Below are positions 54,541-64,000 of a DNA stretch of 64,000 nt, in pieces. Below the pieces are notes generated by a model, which did no database searches, was not told where the DNA came from, and saw nothing but the letters and a program-made list of their open reading frames with translations. The DNA is from Burkholderia seminalis DSM 23518 (GTDB lineage: Bacteria; Pseudomonadota; Gammaproteobacteria; Burkholderiales; Burkholderiaceae): positions 62,001-126,000 of the forward strand of contig NZ_CADFDK010000017.1 of assembly GCF_902832885.1 (NCBI RefSeq), in the 5' to 3' direction. The translations under genes were made by a program, and so were the position numbers. Within the stretch, counting starts at the first letter, position 1. The number at the start of each line of letters is the position of its first letter.

Positions 54541-56550
54541 CTAGTGCGAACCCGCCGGCTCGGACACGGAGTCCGGATGATGCGTGCGTGCGCGCCGCAG
54601 CGTCAAGACGAACAGCGCGCCGCCCGACGGCGCGTTGCGCGCGGTCAGCGCACCGCCCGCGTCGCTCGCGATCGACGACGAGATCGCGAGGCCGAGACCG
54701 AGCCCGCGCCCCATTTCCTTCGTCGTGAAGAACGGTTCGAACAGGCGCGGCAGCAGGTCGGGCGCGATGCCGGAGCCGTTGTCGCGCACTTCGACCGCGA
54801 GCGTCGCGGCCGACACCGCGATCGTCACCTCGATCGCCGGCGCCGCGACGCCGGCCACCGCGTCGAGCGCGTTGCCGAGCAGGTTGATCAGCACCTGTTC
54901 GAGACGCAAATCCTCGCAGCGCGCGACGAGCGCCGGATAGTCGCGCGCCAGGTCGAGCGGTTCATCGTGCGCGGGCGACACGGTCGCGTCCTGCAGCGTC
55001 AGCGTGAGCGCGACGCCGCTCAGGCGCTCGCCGAGCAGCGACAGCACGCTGCGCAGGGCGCGCACGACGAGCGCCTGCTCGTTGCGCGGCTTCGCCCGGC
55101 CGACGAACAGCTTCAGCTGGTTCGTGATCTTGCCCATTCGCTCGGTGAGCGCCGCGATCGCCTCGAGGTTCTCGCGCGCGGCCGCCTGCTCGCCGCGATC
55201 GAGCAGCACGCGCGTGTTGTCCGAGAAGCTGCGCAGCGCCGCGAGCGGCTGGTTCAGTTCGTGCGTGATGCCGGCCGCCATCTGGCCGAGCGCGGCGAGC
55301 TTGCTCGCCTGGATCAGTTCGTCGTGCGCGGCGCGCAGCTCCTGCTCCGCGCGGATCCGGTCGCCGACTTCCTTCTGCAACTGCGCGTTCGCTTCCGACA
55401 GGTCGGCCGTACGCTCCTCGACGCGCCGGTTCAGCTCCGCGTACGCCTGCTGCAGCAGCGCGCGGCCGCGGATCATTTCGCGCACGCGCGCGCGGCGCAT
55501 CCGCCAGTAGAACGCGAGCAGCGCCACCGACACGAAGCCGAAGCCCGTGACGATCGTCGCGTTGCGCGCATCGGTGTCGACGGGCGCGATCGGCGCGAGC
55601 GTGACGAGCAGCCAGTCGGGCTCGCCGATCCGGCGCTTGCTGGCAAGGAAACGCGGCGCGCGCCGGCCGGGGCCGAGGCGCACGATCTCCGCATCGGCGC
55701 CGAGCGTCTGCTCGATGCGCAGCGGCAGCGGTGTGACCGGTTGCTGCGCGTACTGGCGCGTCTCGTAGATCGACGCGGCCACGGGGCCCGTGAGCGGGCG
55801 CAGCGTGTGGTACTTCCACGCGGGCACCGACGACAGGAACACGACGCCGTGATCGTCCGCGACGACGAGCGGCTCGGACGCATCGGCGCCCTGGAACCAT
55901 TCGAGATTGAGCTTCACGACGACGACGCCCGCGATCCTGCCGTCGCGCCACACGGGCTGCGAGATGTAGTAACCGGGGTCGCGCGAGATCGTGCCGATGC
56001 CGAAGAAGCGGCCGACCTGGCCGTTCATCGCGTCGACGAAATACGGGCGGAAGCGGTATTCGATCCCGACGAAGCTGTCGGGCGCGCGCCAGTTGCTGGC
56101 CGCGACGCACAGGCCGTCCGCGCCGATCACGTAGGTGACGGTCGCGTGCGCGTGTTCGTTGAGATCTTCGAGATAACGGTTGACGCGCGCGGTGTAGTCG
56201 CCGCGCTTCGGCTCGGCGAGCAGGTCCTGCACGTACGGATGGCTGCCCAGCAGGTAGGGCAGCGACTCGTAGCGGTCGAGCGTGCTCTTGAGCGCGTTGG
56301 TGGTGCGATCGACGCGCACCGCGGCATTGCGCTGCAGCTCGGCGACGCCGCGCTGCCAGGTGACCGTCCAGGTCAGCGCGCACGCCGCGACGAGCGCGGC
56401 GGCAAGCACGGCGAGGATGAGCAGGCGGCGCGTCACGGTCGAGGCTTCCTGGCGATGCGGATCGCCTATTGTGTCATAGGCCTCCGCATCCACGGGTCGA
56501 GCGCCGCGCCCCGCGCCGCCGGCGGCGGGCGCCGCCGCCTGCTCCTTCAT
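54541..56550 (-). CDS. dctB: C4-dicarboxylate sensor histidine kinase DctB
   Basis: 669 residues. Two membrane helices (about 42-62 and 345-365) flank a periplasmic PDC (double Cache) sensor. It is followed by a coiled-coil linker, a HisKA domain with the H-box GITHELNQPLAALRSF near residue 430, and an ATP-binding domain (DNGSGIAPDLLPRLFEPFF, GLGLGLAIS). This is the full DctB architecture. It senses external succinate, fumarate or malate and phosphorylates DctD. The start ATG is 4 bp after the dctA stop and 89 bp separate it from dctD. Confidence 0.93.
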   Translation of the reverse strand: MKEQAAAPAAGGAGRGARPVDAEAYDTIGDPHRQEASTVTRRLLILAVLAAALVAACALTWTVTWQRGVAELQRNAAVRVDRTTNALKSTLDRYESLPYLLGSHPYVQDLLAEPKRGDYTARVNRYLEDLNEHAHATVTYVIGADGLCVAASNWRAPDSFVGIEYRFRPYFVDAMNGQVGRFFGIGTISRDPGYYISQPVWRDGRIAGVVVVKLNLEWFQGADASEPLVVADDHGVVFLSSVPAWKYHTLRPLTGPVAASIYETRQYAQQPVTPLPLRIEQTLGADAEIVRLGPGRRAPRFLASKRRIGEPDWLLVTLAPIAPVDTDARNATIVTGFGFVSVALLAFYWRMRRARVREMIRGRALLQQAYAELNRRVEERTADLSEANAQLQKEVGDRIRAEQELRAAHDELIQASKLAALGQMAAGITHELNQPLAALRSFSDNTRVLLDRGEQAAARENLEAIAALTERMGKITNQLKLFVGRAKPRNEQALVVRALRSVLSLLGERLSGVALTLTLQDATVSPAHDEPLDLARDYPALVARCEDLRLEQVLINLLGNALDAVAGVAAPAIEVTIAVSAATLAVEVRDNGSGIAPDLLPRLFEPFFTTKEMGRGLGLGLAISSSIASDAGGALTARNAPSGGALFVLTLRRARTHHPDSVSEPAGSH

Positions 56551-56554
56551 GACG

Positions 56555-57844
56555 TCAGACGCCGGCCGTCTCGGTCGGCGTGACCTCCCCGCCGCCCTTC
56601 AGCGCCTGGCGCAGCTTGTTGCGGTCGAGCTCCTTCTCCCACGCGGACACGACGATCGTCGCGACGCCGTTGCCGACGATGTTGGTCAGCGCGCGGCATT
56701 CGCTCATGAAGCGGTCGATGCCGAGGATCAGCACCATGCCCGACAGCGGGATCGTCGGCACGACGGCCAGCGTCGCGGCGAGCGTGATGAAGCCAGCGCC
56801 CGTCACGCCGCTCGCGCCCTTCGACGTCAGCATCGCGACGGCCAGCAGCGTGAGCTGCTGCATCCACGTCAGTTCGATGTTGGTCGCCTGCGCGATGAAC
56901 AGCACGGCCATCGTCATGTAGATGTTGGTGCCGTCGAGGTTGAACGAATAGCCGGTCGGCACGACGAGGCCGACGACCGAACGCGAGCAGCCCGCCTTCT
57001 CGAGCTTTTCCATCAGCTGCGGCAGCGCGGCTTCCGACGAGCTGGTGCCGAGCACGATCAGCAGCTCTTCCTTGATGTAGGACACGAAGCGGATGATCGA
57101 GAAGCCCGTGAAGCGGGCGATCGCGCCGAGCACGACGAGCACGAACACGACCGACGTCAGGTAGAACGTGCCGATCAGCTTGAGCAGCGGCACCAGCGAG
57201 CCGACGCCGTACTTGCCGATCGTGAACGCCATCGCGCCGAACGCGCCGATCGGGGCCAGCTTCGTGACGATGTGCACGATGCCGAACAACACGCGCGTGA
57301 GCCCGTCGATGAAGTCGGTCACGACCTTGCCGCGCTCGCCGAGGTGCGCGAGCACGCTGCCGAACAGCAGCGCGATCAGCAGGATCTGCAGGATTTCGCC
57401 CTGCGCGAACGCATCGACCATCGTGTTCGGGATGATGTGCATCAGGAAGTCAACCGTCGACTGCCCGTGCGCCTTCGCCGCGTACGACGCGACGGCCTTG
57501 CCGTCGAGCGTCGCCGGATCGATGTTGAAGCCGACGCCCGGACGCAGCAGGTGCGTGGCCGCGAGGCCCAGCAGCAGCGCGAAGGTCGACACGATCTCGA
57601 AGTACAGCAGCGCCTTGCCGCCGACGCGGCCCACCTTCTTCATGTCCTCCATGCCGGCAATGCCGGTGACGACCGTACAGAAGATGATCGGACCGATCAC
57701 CATCTTGATCAGCTTGATGAAGCCGTCGCCGAGCGGCTTCATGTCGGTGGCGAGCGCCGGGTAATAGTGGCCGAGGATCACGCCGACGATGATGGCGAAG
57801 ATCACTTGCACATAGAGCACTTTGTAGAAGGGTTTCTTCTTCAC
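56555..57844 (-). CDS. dctA: C4-dicarboxylate/H+ symporter DctA
   Basis: 429 residues with the glutamate-transporter (DAACS) fold: eight helices and two re-entrant loops. Hallmarks are [18 protein letters not shown] (serine-rich HP1 loop), [17 protein letters not shown] (TM7) and [19 protein letters not shown] (HP2). It imports succinate, fumarate, malate and aspartate with protons. It is first in dctA-dctB-dctD, so the sensor pair is co-transcribed with the transporter. Upstream are a leader peptide, a sigma-54 promoter and two palindromes. Confidence 0.96.
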   Translation of the reverse strand: MKKKPFYKVLYVQVIFAIIVGVILGHYYPALATDMKPLGDGFIKLIKMVIGPIIFCTVVTGIAGMEDMKKVGRVGGKALLYFEIVSTFALLLGLAATHLLRPGVGFNIDPATLDGKAVASYAAKAHGQSTVDFLMHIIPNTMVDAFAQGEILQILLIALLFGSVLAHLGERGKVVTDFIDGLTRVLFGIVHIVTKLAPIGAFGAMAFTIGKYGVGSLVPLLKLIGTFYLTSVVFVLVVLGAIARFTGFSIIRFVSYIKEELLIVLGTSSSEAALPQLMEKLEKAGCSRSVVGLVVPTGYSFNLDGTNIYMTMAVLFIAQATNIELTWMQQLTLLAVAMLTSKGASGVTGAGFITLAATLAVVPTIPLSGMVLILGIDRFMSECRALTNIVGNGVATIVVSAWEKELDRNKLRQALKGGGEVTPTETAGV

Positions 57845-57958
57845 GATGGTTCCTGCTGAAGTAGATGAGCCGGTGGATACGGCGTCACGCGCGCAGGCGA
57901 ATGTCTCAGGGGAAAGGCCACTCGCCCGCGCGGCTGCCGTGCCGCAACAAGCGATGCC

Positions 57959-57994
57959 TCAGGACATCCGGAGGGGGAGGAAGGCGTCGGTCAT
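57959..57994 (-). CDS. Putative 11-residue leader peptide upstream of dctA
   Basis: ATG at 57994 opens MTDAFLPLRMS followed by a stop at 57959-57961. A strong AAGGAG lies 6 bp upstream (58001-58006). It falls between the predicted sigma-54 transcription start (about 58043) and the dctA ATG at 57844, inside a leader of about 200 nt. This is seen in the sequence; expression and function are inference. Confidence 0.45.
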   Translation of the reverse strand: MTDAFLPLRMS

Positions 57995-58054
57995 CGTTGT
58001 CTCCTTGCTTGCTGTAGTAGTTCGGCCGGGGGGAATGGCCGTGCGTTTTATATC

Positions 58055-58069
58055 GCAAGGTCGATGCCA
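58055..58069 (-). promoter_or_regulatory. Sigma-54 promoter of dctA
   Basis: On the minus strand TGGCATCGACCTTGC has the -24 GG and -12 GC doublets exactly 10 bp apart and matches TGGCAC-N5-TTGC with one change. Transcription should start near 58043. It lies between the DctD-like palindromes and the leader. Confidence 0.8.
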
Positions 58070-58128
58070 GGTTTCCGGAACCCCTCAAACCGTTGTTTTC
58101 ATTGTATTTCCCATAATGCGGCAGGCAA

Positions 58129-58152
58129 GGAAATCCGGGATTCCGGATTTCC
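58129..58152. promoter_or_regulatory. Palindromic upstream site 1, candidate DctD binding site
   Basis: Perfect 10-bp arms GGAAATCCGG and CCGGATTTCC with a 4-bp spacer, centred about 70 bp upstream of the dctA -24 element. The second site lies 31 bp away centre to centre, about three helical turns, as expected for cooperative enhancer binding. Confidence 0.6.
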
Positions 58153-58159
58153 GGAAAAT

Positions 58160-58183
58160 ATCCGTCCGGCGATCCGGACGGAT
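58160..58183. promoter_or_regulatory. Palindromic upstream site 2, candidate DctD site and possible actP terminator
   Basis: Perfect 10-bp arms ATCCGTCCGG and CCGGACGGAT with a 4-bp spacer, sharing the CCGG-N4-CCGG core of site 1. It also lies 20 bp after the actP stop, and on the minus strand the stem is followed by ATTTT, so it may double as an actP terminator. Confidence 0.55.
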
Positions 58184-58203
58184 TCCCTCATTCTTCAGAC
58201 GAA

Positions 58204-59889
58204 TTAGTGCTGCACGGCGCGGCCGGCCAGCAGGCCCGTCTGCGCATAGAACTCCTGCCGCGCGAACGCGTCGCGCTCGCGCCGGGCGCGCTCGCCGCGA
58301 TCCGCGAGCGAGCCGACGACGATCCCGACGAACGCGAGCGGCACCGACACGAGCGCCGGGTTGTCGAGGAACACCGGCGCGTGCGCGTGATGCAGCACGT
58401 CGACCCACACCGACTTCGACAGCACCGTGAGCACCACCGCCGACGCGAGGCCGAGGCCGCCGCCGAGCACGGCGCCGCGCGTCGTCATCCCGCGCCAGAA
58501 GATCGACATCGCGAGCACCGGGAAATTCGCGCTCGCGGCCACCGCCGCGACGAGCCCGACCATGAACGCGACGTTCACGTGCTCGAACAGGATCGACAAC
58601 CCGATCGCGACGGCCGACAGCACGATCGTCGACGCGCGCGAGATGCGCATCTCCAGCCGCTCGTCGGGCTTGCCGCGCGCCCACATCTGCGCATACAGGT
58701 CGTGCGAGATCGTCGTCGCGCCGGCGAGCGTCAGGCCCGCGACCACCGCGAGGATCGTCGCGAACGTGACGGCGGCGATGAATCCGTAGAACCAGTTCCC
58801 GCCGACCGCCTGCGCGAGCTTCACCGCGACCATGTTCGAGCCGCCGAGCAGGTCGTGCGTCAGGTTGAACGTGCCGTTCGCGCCGAGCCTGAAGAACTCC
58901 GGATGCTGCGCGAGCAGCACGATCGCCGAGAAGCCGATCACGAAGGTCAGCAGGTAGAAGTAGCCGATGAAGCCGGTCGCGTAGAGCACCGACTTGCGCG
59001 CCTCCTTCGCGTTCGGCACCGTGAAGAAGCGCATCAGGATGTGCGGGAAGCCGGCCGTGCCGAACATCAGCGCGATGCCGAGCGACAGCGCGTTGGCCGG
59101 GTCGCGGATCAGCTTGCCCGGCCCCATGATCGACAGCGCACCCGGATGCACGGCCACCGCGCGGCGGAACATCTCGTCGACGCTGAAGCCGAATTCGCCG
59201 AGCGCGAGCAACGCCAGCAGCGTCGCGCCGCACAGCAGCAGCACGGCCTTGATCACCTGCACCCAGGTGGTCGCGGTCATGCCGCCGAAGAACACGTAGA
59301 CGACCATCAGCACGCCGACGATCAGCTCGGCCGTGCCGTACGACAGCCCGAACAGCAGCTGGATCAGCTTGCCCGCGCCGACCATCTGCACGACGAGGTA
59401 CAGCACGACGATCGTCAGCGCGTTCGCGGACGTCAGCAGCCGGATCGGCCGCTGCGCGAAGCGGTACGCGACGACATCGACGAACGTGAACTTGCCGAGG
59501 TTGCGCAAGGGCTCGGCGATCAGGAACATCACGAACGGCCAGCCGACCAGGAAGCCGATCGAGTAGATCAGCCCGTCGAAGCCGAACATGAACACCATGC
59601 CGGACAGCCCGAGGAACGACGCGGCCGACATGTAGTCGCCGGCGATCGCGAGCCCGTTCTGCAGCCCGGTGATGCCGCCGCCGGCCGTGTAGAAGTCGCG
59701 CGTCGAGCGCGTGCGCCGCGCGGCCCAGCGCGTGAGCGCGAGCGTCGCGAACACGAACGCGAAGAACATCCCGATCGCGACCGGGTTCAGTTCGACCTTG
59801 TCGGGCATCGGGCCCGCGACGGATACCGCTTGCGCGGTGGAGGAAACGAGAACGGCCAGCGCGCCGAGCGCGCTCGAAGTGCGTCGCAT
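58204..59889 (-). CDS. actP: Cation/acetate (solute:sodium) symporter, ActP-like
   Basis: 561 residues from the ATG at 59889, with a signal-like first helix (ALGALAVLVSSTAQAVSVAG), then about thirteen membrane helices of the SSS family. Conserved segments include DFYTAGGGITGLQNGLAIAGDYMSAASFLG (in part: GGITGLQNGLAIAGDYMSA) and LGIALMFGTAGFPHILMRFF. Such carriers take up acetate, pyruvate or other monocarboxylates with a cation. It follows the DUF485 gene by 11 bp. The exact substrate is not proven. A long in-frame upstream extension is rejected because it overlaps the DUF485 gene. Confidence 0.9.
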   Translation of the reverse strand: MRRTSSALGALAVLVSSTAQAVSVAGPMPDKVELNPVAIGMFFAFVFATLALTRWAARRTRSTRDFYTAGGGITGLQNGLAIAGDYMSAASFLGLSGMVFMFGFDGLIYSIGFLVGWPFVMFLIAEPLRNLGKFTFVDVVAYRFAQRPIRLLTSANALTIVVLYLVVQMVGAGKLIQLLFGLSYGTAELIVGVLMVVYVFFGGMTATTWVQVIKAVLLLCGATLLALLALGEFGFSVDEMFRRAVAVHPGALSIMGPGKLIRDPANALSLGIALMFGTAGFPHILMRFFTVPNAKEARKSVLYATGFIGYFYLLTFVIGFSAIVLLAQHPEFFRLGANGTFNLTHDLLGGSNMVAVKLAQAVGGNWFYGFIAAVTFATILAVVAGLTLAGATTISHDLYAQMWARGKPDERLEMRISRASTIVLSAVAIGLSILFEHVNVAFMVGLVAAVAASANFPVLAMSIFWRGMTTRGAVLGGGLGLASAVVLTVLSKSVWVDVLHHAHAPVFLDNPALVSVPLAFVGIVVGSLADRGERARRERDAFARQEFYAQTGLLAGRAVQH

Positions 59890-59900
59890 GTCGGCCTCCG

Positions 59901-60206
59901 TCACGAACGCTGCAGGATCGCGTCGACGCGGCGGTCGAACGCACGGTTCGCGCGCAGCACGTAGCACGCGGTCAGGCCGATCGCGACCAGGATGATCGCG
60001 ACGCCCGCGGCGATGCCGACCGTCGTCGTCGCACCGCGGTACAGCGGCGCCGCGAGCACGTGCGGCGCGAGCGCGACGAGCAGGATGAAGCCGTAGTAGG
60101 TCGCGATCATCAGCGCCGTCAGCGTGAAGCTGAAGCGGCGCCGTGCGCGCACGAGCTGCTGGTAGTCGCGGCGCGCCGTGACCGATTCGATGACGGAAAG
60201 CTCCAT
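59901..60206 (-). CDS. DUF485 membrane protein (YjcH-like partner of ActP)
   Basis: 101 residues with two membrane helices (about 27-47 and 60-82) and a conserved RRRFSFTLTALMIATYYGFI stretch. This small protein is regularly encoded directly upstream of ActP-type symporters (yjcH-actP arrangement) and is probably part of the transporter or its assembly. It starts 97 bp after the CoA-transferase stop. Confidence 0.87.
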   Translation of the reverse strand: MELSVIESVTARRDYQQLVRARRRFSFTLTALMIATYYGFILLVALAPHVLAAPLYRGATTTVGIAAGVAIILVAIGLTACYVLRANRAFDRRVDAILQRS

Positions 60207-60303
60207 GGTGTCTCCAATGTCCTCTCGTCGATGTGCGAGAAGTGTCTTGTGGATGGCCGGCGCGCCAATCGATCCGCCCGCGCCGTGGCGGCACATCGAT
60301 GCG

Positions 60304-61509
60304 TTACACGACGCGATCCGCGCGCAGCCGCGCGACCTCGTCGGCCGACATCCCGAGCCAGCCGCCGAGCACCGCATCCGTATCGGCACCCAGTACCGGC
60401 GGCGCACCGCGCACCGGCAGCCGCGCGCCGTCGAAGCGGTACGGCGGCGCCAGCACGTCGACGCCGCCCGCGACCGGATGCGGCTGCCGCGTGACGAGCC
60501 CGGCGCGGGTCGCGCGTTCGGACGTCAGTGCCTCGTGCAACCCGAGCACTTCGCCACATGGAATACCGGCATCGGCGAGCGCGGCGAGCAGTGTCGCGCG
60601 CGAGCGTCGAGCGAGTTCGCGGCGAATCTCCGGCGGCAGGTCGGCGCGGTTTTCCGAACGGCCGAGGTTGGTCCCGTAACGCGCGTCGGCCGCGAGATCG
60701 GGGCGCTCGATCGCGTCGCAGAAGCGTGCGAACTGCGTGTTGTTGCCGACCGTGATCACGAGCGGGCCGTCGGCCGCGTCGAACACGCCGTACGGCACGA
60801 TCGACGGATGCGCATTGCCGTAGCGCGGCGGGTCCTCGCCCATCAACAGCGCGTCGAGCCCGTAGTACGCGGTGATCATCAGCCCGCAGTCGAACAGCGC
60901 CATCTCGAGGCGCCGCCCGCGCCCGGTCGCATGGCGTTCGTAGAGCGCGGCGAGGATCGCCTGCGCCGAGTACATGCCGGTGAACAGGTCGACCGCCGCG
61001 ACGCCGAACTTCAGCGGCGGCTGGCCGGCCTCGCCGTTCAGCGCCATCAGCCCGGCCTCGCCCTGCACGACGAGGTCGTAGCCCGGCCGCGCGGCCTCGG
61101 CGCCCGACCGGTCGTAGCCGGAGATCGCGCAATGCACGAGGCGCGGATTCAGTTCGGCCAGCGCGTCGTAGCCGAGGCCGAGCTTCTCCGCGCCGCCGAA
61201 CTTGAAGTTGTGGATCACCACGTCGGCCTGCGCGGCCAGTTCGCGCGCGATGCGCTGGCCCGCTTCCGTCTGCAGGTCGAGGCAGATCGAGCGCTTGCTG
61301 CGGTTCACGCTGTTGAAATACGTGGTTTCGGTGTCGCCGATCCGCAGCCCCCAGTCGCGCGTGTCGTCGCCGCGCACCGGATGCTCGACCTTGATCACTT
61401 CCGCACCGAAATCCGCGAGCACCATCGCGCACCACGGGCCGGCCAGCACGCGCGAGAAATCGAGCACCTTCACGCCGGCCAGCGGCAGCGCGCGCGGGTC
61501 GTTCGTCAT
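60304..61509 (-). CDS. CaiB/BaiF family CoA-transferase
   Basis: 401 residues from the ATG at 61509 (GGAGGAG upstream). The class III CoA-transferase pattern is clear: VKVLDFSRVLAGPWCAMVLADFGAEVIKVE (in part: LDFSRVLAGPWCAMVLADFG), TYFNSVNRSKRSICLDL and YDLVVQGEAGLMALNG, with the catalytic aspartate in the GVAAVDLFTGMYSAQAIL region. Such enzymes move CoA between acids. Position right after two acyl-CoA dehydrogenase genes suggests activation of a dicarboxylic or other acid for beta-oxidation, possibly using succinyl-CoA. Substrate is inference. Confidence 0.9.
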   Translation of the reverse strand: MTNDPRALPLAGVKVLDFSRVLAGPWCAMVLADFGAEVIKVEHPVRGDDTRDWGLRIGDTETTYFNSVNRSKRSICLDLQTEAGQRIARELAAQADVVIHNFKFGGAEKLGLGYDALAELNPRLVHCAISGYDRSGAEAARPGYDLVVQGEAGLMALNGEAGQPPLKFGVAAVDLFTGMYSAQAILAALYERHATGRGRRLEMALFDCGLMITAYYGLDALLMGEDPPRYGNAHPSIVPYGVFDAADGPLVITVGNNTQFARFCDAIERPDLAADARYGTNLGRSENRADLPPEIRRELARRSRATLLAALADAGIPCGEVLGLHEALTSERATRAGLVTRQPHPVAGGVDVLAPPYRFDGARLPVRGAPPVLGADTDAVLGGWLGMSADEVARLRADRVV

Positions 61510-61538
61510 TCTTGTCTCCTCCATTCGCGTGCTCGTCC

Positions 61539-62675
61539 TTATTGTTTCGACAGCGCGATGTAGCGCGCGAGATGGTGATCCTCGTCGCCGAGCTGGTGAT
61601 CGATCATCACGAGCCGCTTCGCGTAATGCGACAGCGGCAGCTCCCAGGTCATGCCGATCCCGCCGTGCAGCTGGATGCTTTCCTCGGCGACCAGCGTGCC
61701 GATCCGGCCGATGCTGTACTTGGCCGCGGCCAGCGCGCGTTCGCGCACCGCGCGCGGCGCGTCGAGCTGCGCGGCCGCGTTGATCACGGCCGAGCGCGCC
61801 TGCTCGACCTCGAGCAGCAGGTCGGCCATCCGGTGCTGCAGCGCCTGGAAGCTGCCGATCGGCAGCCCGAACTGCTTGCGCGTGCGCAGGTAGTCGAGCG
61901 TGTGCTCCTTCGCGACATCCATCGCGCCGAGCGCTTCCGCCGACAGCGCGAGCAGCCCGTAGCCGAGTACGCGTTCGAGCAGCTCGGCGCCCGCTTCGCC
62001 GTCGTGCGCGCCGAGCGCCGCATCGGCCGCCAGCGCGACGCGGTCGAAGCGCACCTCGGCCGCGCGGCCGCCGTCGATCTTCCGGTAGTCGCGCAGCGAC
62101 ACGCCCGGCGCATCGGCCGGCACGACGAACAGGCCGATGCCGGCCGCGTCGTCGTCCTGCCCGGACACGCGTGCGCTGACGACGAAGAACGCCGCCTGCG
62201 CGGCCTGGTCGACGACGCCCTTCGCGCCCGTCAGCACCCAGCCGTCGCCGGTGCGTTCGGCGCGCGTGCGCACGGTCGTCAGCTCGTAGTGCGAGCCCGG
62301 TTCGTCGTGCGCGAACGCGGCGCTCGCGCTGCCGTCGATCAGCGCGGCGAGCCTGTCGCGATGCGCATCGCCGCCGGCGAGCGACAACGCGCGGCCCGCG
62401 AGCAGCGCGCCGAGGAACGGCTCGACGACGAGCCCGCGCCCCAGGCATTCGAACACCACGGCGATGTCGAAGCCCGCGCCGCCGAAACCGCCGTCGGCTT
62501 CGGGAAACAGCGCGCCGACCGTGCCGAGTTCGGCAAGGCGCTGCCACATCGCGCGATCGAAGCCTTCGGCCGACTGCGCGATGCGGTCGCGCACCGGGAA
62601 CGGGTACTGTTCGGCGATGAAGCGGTTCAACGTGTCCGCCAGCATCCGGCGGTCTTCTGTGTGCTGGAAATCCAT
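61539..62675 (-). CDS. Acyl-CoA dehydrogenase, pimeloyl-CoA dehydrogenase small-subunit-like
   Basis: 378 residues from the ATG at 62675. It has the ACAD fold with ALFPEADGGFGGAGFDI in the N-terminal domain, RTRKQFGLPIGSFQALQHRMADLLLEVE (in part: RKQFGLPIGSFQALQHRMAD) at the flavin-binding region, and VAEESIQLHGGIGMTWELP near the end. It forms a natural pair with the 398-residue enzyme upstream (14 bp gap), like PimC and PimD of pimelate degradation. The chain-length preference is inferred from pairing and size. Confidence 0.85.
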   Translation of the reverse strand: MDFQHTEDRRMLADTLNRFIAEQYPFPVRDRIAQSAEGFDRAMWQRLAELGTVGALFPEADGGFGGAGFDIAVVFECLGRGLVVEPFLGALLAGRALSLAGGDAHRDRLAALIDGSASAAFAHDEPGSHYELTTVRTRAERTGDGWVLTGAKGVVDQAAQAAFFVVSARVSGQDDDAAGIGLFVVPADAPGVSLRDYRKIDGGRAAEVRFDRVALAADAALGAHDGEAGAELLERVLGYGLLALSAEALGAMDVAKEHTLDYLRTRKQFGLPIGSFQALQHRMADLLLEVEQARSAVINAAAQLDAPRAVRERALAAAKYSIGRIGTLVAEESIQLHGGIGMTWELPLSHYAKRLVMIDHQLGDEDHHLARYIALSKQ

Positions 62676-62689
62676 CGTCGCGTCCCTCG

Positions 62690-63886
<1,197 letters not shown>

Positions 63887-63915
63887 CTTCGTTCCGTTGC
63901 GAATGCGGTGGGCGT

Positions 63916-64000
63916 TCAGTCGACGCGGTTCAGGCTCGCGAAATCCGCGCCGCGCGCGACGAGATCGACGAGCAGCGGCGACGGCTTCCAGAACAGCGGA
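63916..64000 (-). CDS. C-terminal fragment, probably 3-hydroxyacyl-CoA dehydrogenase
   Basis: Only the last 27 residues are in the window, reading PLFWKPSPLLVDLVARGADF and then ASLNRVD before a stop at 63916-63918. The FWKPSPLLVDLV pattern is like the end of multifunctional enoyl-CoA hydratase/3-hydroxyacyl-CoA dehydrogenases, which would fit the following acyl-CoA dehydrogenases. This is a weak call because the fragment is short. Confidence 0.4.
   Translation of the reverse strand, partial: PLFWKPSPLLVDLVARGADFASLNRVD

Noticed and set aside
57906-58088. 60-residue frame covering the dctA leader and promoter
   Set aside because: Its start lies upstream of the predicted transcription start and overlaps the sigma-54 promoter; the shorter 11-residue frame has the ribosome site.

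Overview
The window is about 68% GC and densely packed with single-copy housekeeping and metabolic genes. It looks like chromosome 1 of a Burkholderia, most likely the B. cepacia complex. The evidence is the layout: the aa3 cytochrome oxidase locus with heme A synthesis, the rhodanese-grxC-secB-gpsA / gpmA block, the gshA-gshB-EIIA-ptsH-ptsI block, glnK-amtB, and an imuA-imuB-dnaE2 cassette. No rRNA, tRNA, CRISPR array, insertion sequence or phage gene was recognised. The species call is inference from synteny and codon use.

Layout. 1-2.2 kb: N-acetylglucosamine catabolism (partial SIS-domain deaminase/isomerase, nagA, GntR regulator) behind a strong promoter overlapped by a perfect inverted-repeat operator. 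2.5-9.5 kb: an accessory-looking metabolic cluster with a divergent LysR regulator, a large fused molybdopterin/iron-sulfur/flavin oxidoreductase, an ornithine-cyclodeaminase-family enzyme and a short-chain fatty acid transporter. 9.6-15 kb: LexA-controlled mutagenesis cassette. 15-21.8 kb: an ABC importer, a four-cysteine small protein, an orphan metQ with an attenuator-like leader, a chemoreceptor with a sigma-28-like promoter, and a YciI protein. 21.9-31.7 kb: cytochrome c oxidase subunits and assembly factors (scoI, ctaB, ctaA, a Sco-like protein, SURF1, ctaE, ctaG, ctaD, coxB) plus small membrane proteins. 31.8-41.4 kb: DUF2244, bioC, comF, trmL, a macrodomain protein, gpsA-secB-grxC-rhodanese, gpmA, ctpA and moeB. 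41.5-46.8 kb: a PTS lacking sugar permeases (EI, HPr, EIIA) plus glutathione synthesis. 47-49.5 kb: amtB-glnK behind a sigma-54 promoter, then ubiK. 49.8-53 kb: yifB, a convergent intergenic region with a pair of DnaA-box-like sites, a lipoprotein and a TlpA-like redoxin. 53-57.8 kb: dctA-dctB-dctD C4-dicarboxylate uptake and its sigma-54 control. 58.2-60.2 kb: acetate-type symporter with its DUF485 partner. 60.3-64 kb: a CoA-transferase and two acyl-CoA dehydrogenases resembling dicarboxylate (pimelate-type) beta-oxidation, cut by the window edge.

The genes form several complete functional units: terminal-oxidase biogenesis, nitrogen sensing and ammonium uptake, C4-dicarboxylate sensing and uptake, and SOS mutagenesis. 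The least understood unit is the fused molybdoenzyme cluster. The most informative non-coding signals are the metQ leader, the dctA upstream region (two 24-bp palindromes, a sigma-54 promoter and an 11-residue leader peptide), and the terminator-like hairpin between ptsH and ptsI.
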